Below are positions 6,060 through 7,225 of a DNA stretch of 7,225 nt, piece by piece. This DNA comes from Bacilli bacterium. Lineage in GTDB: Bacteria; Bacillota_I; Bacilli_A; RF39; UBA660. Location: the NCBI GenBank assembly GCA_022793565.1, contig JAAWDC010000100.1, positions 1 through 7,225 of the forward strand, given 5' to 3'. Numbering within the stretch: position 1 is the first letter of the stretch; each line of letters starts with the position of its first letter. The position numbers and the translations under genes are program-made. Under the pieces are notes generated by a model. The model ran no database searches. It saw only the letters and a list, made by a program, of their open reading frames with translations, and was not told the origin of the DNA.

Positions 6060-7025
6060 TTAATTAAAAATTTTTTTTATTAACGGTCTTTTCTTTGAAA
6101 ATACTTTTAAAATCGTATTTAATTCCTTTAAAAGCATAGGATTATCTGTTACAATAACAATTCTCTTCAAATAGAAAAAATTAATTAAAGAAGACATACA
6201 AACAAGAATCAATAAATATCCAATCTCAAATAAATTTTTTTCACTATCCCAATGAAATAAAATAGTCCCTTCATAAATACCTGCTTGATTAATACTATCT
6301 AAAGAGTCGTGAAAACCCTTTAGAATCTTAGCTTCGTCCTCCCCATGAATCTTTCTTGTTTGAAACTGATTAAAATACTGTAAAAAATCTTCTGGAATAG
6401 AAACAAATGAAGAAGTGGAACAATCCACAGAGTTACAAACAAAAAGACCCTTTTTAATAATTTTTTGGAGTTTTAAAAAATCACAACCCAAACTAGAAAT
6501 CCCATGAAAAATCTTACTAAGAAATAAAAAACTATAATTCATAGGAATTAAATCACTATCTAAATAAAGCGTATTTCGACCACAGAAAGGACAAATACAC
6601 TGTCCTTTTTTATTACTCTTTTTAATTTTATCTATATAAAAGACATTTAAACAAGTATAGCATGCTGCGACATTACTATAATCTAATTTTTCAACCGTTG
6701 CCTTTTTAAGTCTTAAATGCCCAATTTCTTCTAACATCTCTAAAAGCGAATAATCACTAATTGGCAAAGATGTATCTGGGATAGAAAGCAATCTATCAAT
6801 AATTTGTACAATCTTACTATCCTTTACATTTTTAGTCACTGAAATACGATATAAAACAATACACATTTCCTCTTCTAAAAGCAAAGAAACTGATGTATCT
6901 TGAATTTTTTCATAAATTTTGATGTAGTTTTTAGGTACAGTTAAAAAATATTGAATATCTGAAAAAAGAGCTGGTAACATTTTGACTTCTAAGTTCTTAT
7001 ATTTTCCCAACCACCAATACTTCAT
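6060..7025 (-). CDS. Zinc-ribbon protein of unknown function (321 aa)
   Basis: I do not recognise the full-length family. The clearest feature is a CxxC-x19-CxxC zinc ribbon (C122, C125, C145, C148, counted from the chosen start), with CYTCLNVF and CPFCG. The context resembles small zinc-binding 'cytoplasmic proteins' with CYYC...CPYCG, as recalled. The N-terminal 115 residues look globular and mixed, with Trp and Leu. A very hydrophobic stretch near 268-286 (GYLLILVCMSSLINFFYL) could be a membrane helix or a buried strand, and the C-terminus is basic (KKRPLIKKIF). I chose ATG at 7025, which has GGGGGG seven bases upstream. The TTG two codons earlier (7029-7031) would lie one base from that site, too close. 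It starts 22 bases after the upstream gene, so the two are probably cotranscribed. It looks even more AT-rich than its neighbours. Position beside type VII genes suggests an accessory role, but nothing in the sequence proves it. Confidence 0.85.
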   Translation of the reverse strand: MKYWWLGKYKNLEVKMLPALFSDIQYFLTVPKNYIKIYEKIQDTSVSLLLEEEMCIVLYRISVTKNVKDSKIVQIIDRLLSIPDTSLPISDYSLLEMLEEIGHLRLKKATVEKLDYSNVAACYTCLNVFYIDKIKKSNKKGQCICPFCGRNTLYLDSDLIPMNYSFLFLSKIFHGISSLGCDFLKLQKIIKKGLFVCNSVDCSTSSFVSIPEDFLQYFNQFQTRKIHGEDEAKILKGFHDSLDSINQAGIYEGTILFHWDSEKNLFEIGYLLILVCMSSLINFFYLKRIVIVTDNPMLLKELNTILKVFSKKRPLIKKIFN

Positions 7026-7032
7026 GATCAAT

Positions 7033-7038
7033 CCCCCC
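7033..7038 (-). promoter_or_regulatory. Ribosome binding site of the zinc-ribbon gene
   Basis: AGGGGGG on the minus strand is unusual in being all G rather than AGGAGG. Its seven-base distance to ATG at 7025 decides that start over the TTG at 7029-7031. Confidence 0.65.
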
Positions 7039-7047
7039 TACTTTGAA

Positions 7048-7225
7048 TTAACCAATAACCACTGGTGCTGCTGTAATAATAGGAAAATCTTCTTCTTCGG
7101 AAGCTGAAGGAAATGGAAGTGAACTTAGTCTCTTCATCTCAACCGAAAAATTTTCTTCTGGAAAATATAACACCATTCGAGAAAAGTCATCCTTATCTAA
7201 ACATAAAACCATCTGCTTATATTCT
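7048..7225 (-). CDS. C-terminal 58 residues of an unrecognised protein (cut by the right edge)
   Basis: An open frame enters at the right edge and ends at TAA (7048-7050), 22 bases before the zinc-ribbon gene. The visible part reads like a folded-domain end (EYKQMVLCLDKDDFSRMVLYF), then a Ser/Pro stretch, an acidic EEED cluster and a hydrophobic finish ending VVIG. No domain can be named from so little. The close spacing to the next gene and its shared direction suggest one operon. Codon use (AT-ending codons, AGA for Arg) fits the neighbours, which supports it as a real gene. Confidence 0.7.
   Translation of the reverse strand, partial: EYKQMVLCLDKDDFSRMVLYFPEENFSVEMKRLSSLPFPSASEEEDFPIITAAPVVIG

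Noticed and set aside
7026..7031. TTG start two codons upstream for the zinc-ribbon protein
   Set aside because: The G-run ribosome binding site would be only one base away. ATG at 7025 has seven-base spacing.
1..7225. CRISPR array, tRNA/rRNA genes, insertion sequence ends or phage attachment sites
   Set aside because: No regularly spaced repeats, cloverleaf-like sequence, transposase or terminal inverted repeats were seen. The only repeats are the coding duplications listed.

Overview
The window is AT-rich. Every convincing gene lies on the minus strand and is preceded by a strong purine-rich ribosome binding site. It encodes the motor ATPase EssC, a WXG100 protein and larger ESAT-6-like proteins, which together are a type VIIb (ESX/Yuk-like) secretion locus. 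This points to a low-GC Gram-positive bacterium (Bacillota). Genus or species cannot be told from the window.

Layout in the direction of transcription, from high to low coordinates. (1) 7048-7225: the C-terminal 58 residues of an unrecognised acidic-tailed protein. (2) 6060-7025: a 321-residue protein of unknown function with a four-cysteine zinc ribbon, starting 22 bases after the previous stop. (3) A 110-base leader with a possible but weak promoter. (4) 4681-5949: a 422-residue protein with an ESAT-6-like N-terminus and a C-terminal SleB/CwlJ-type cell-wall hydrolase domain. (5) 4349-4654: a 101-residue WXG100 protein. (6) 3295-4338: a 347-residue paralogue of (4) that keeps the first ~180 residues but replaces the hydrolase with a low-complexity, repeat-bearing tail. 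Genes 4 to 6 are separated by only 26 and 10 bases and look like one operon. (7) 3256-3293: a strong hairpin terminator. (8) 3201-3228: a clear sigma-A-type promoter. (9) 1-3171: the first 1057 residues of EssC, running off the left edge before the Walker A motif of its second ATPase domain.

Proposed working model: the two long proteins carry AxG where WXG100 proteins carry WxG, but they have a YxxxD motif. The small protein between them has WTG and no YxxxD/E. The small protein may therefore dimerise with either long protein to build a complete two-part secretion signal recognised by EssC. One long partner would deliver a peptidoglycan hydrolase, and the other a flexible tail of unknown role. 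Other type VIIb membrane parts (EsaA, EssA, EssB, EsaB) are not seen in this window and may lie outside it.
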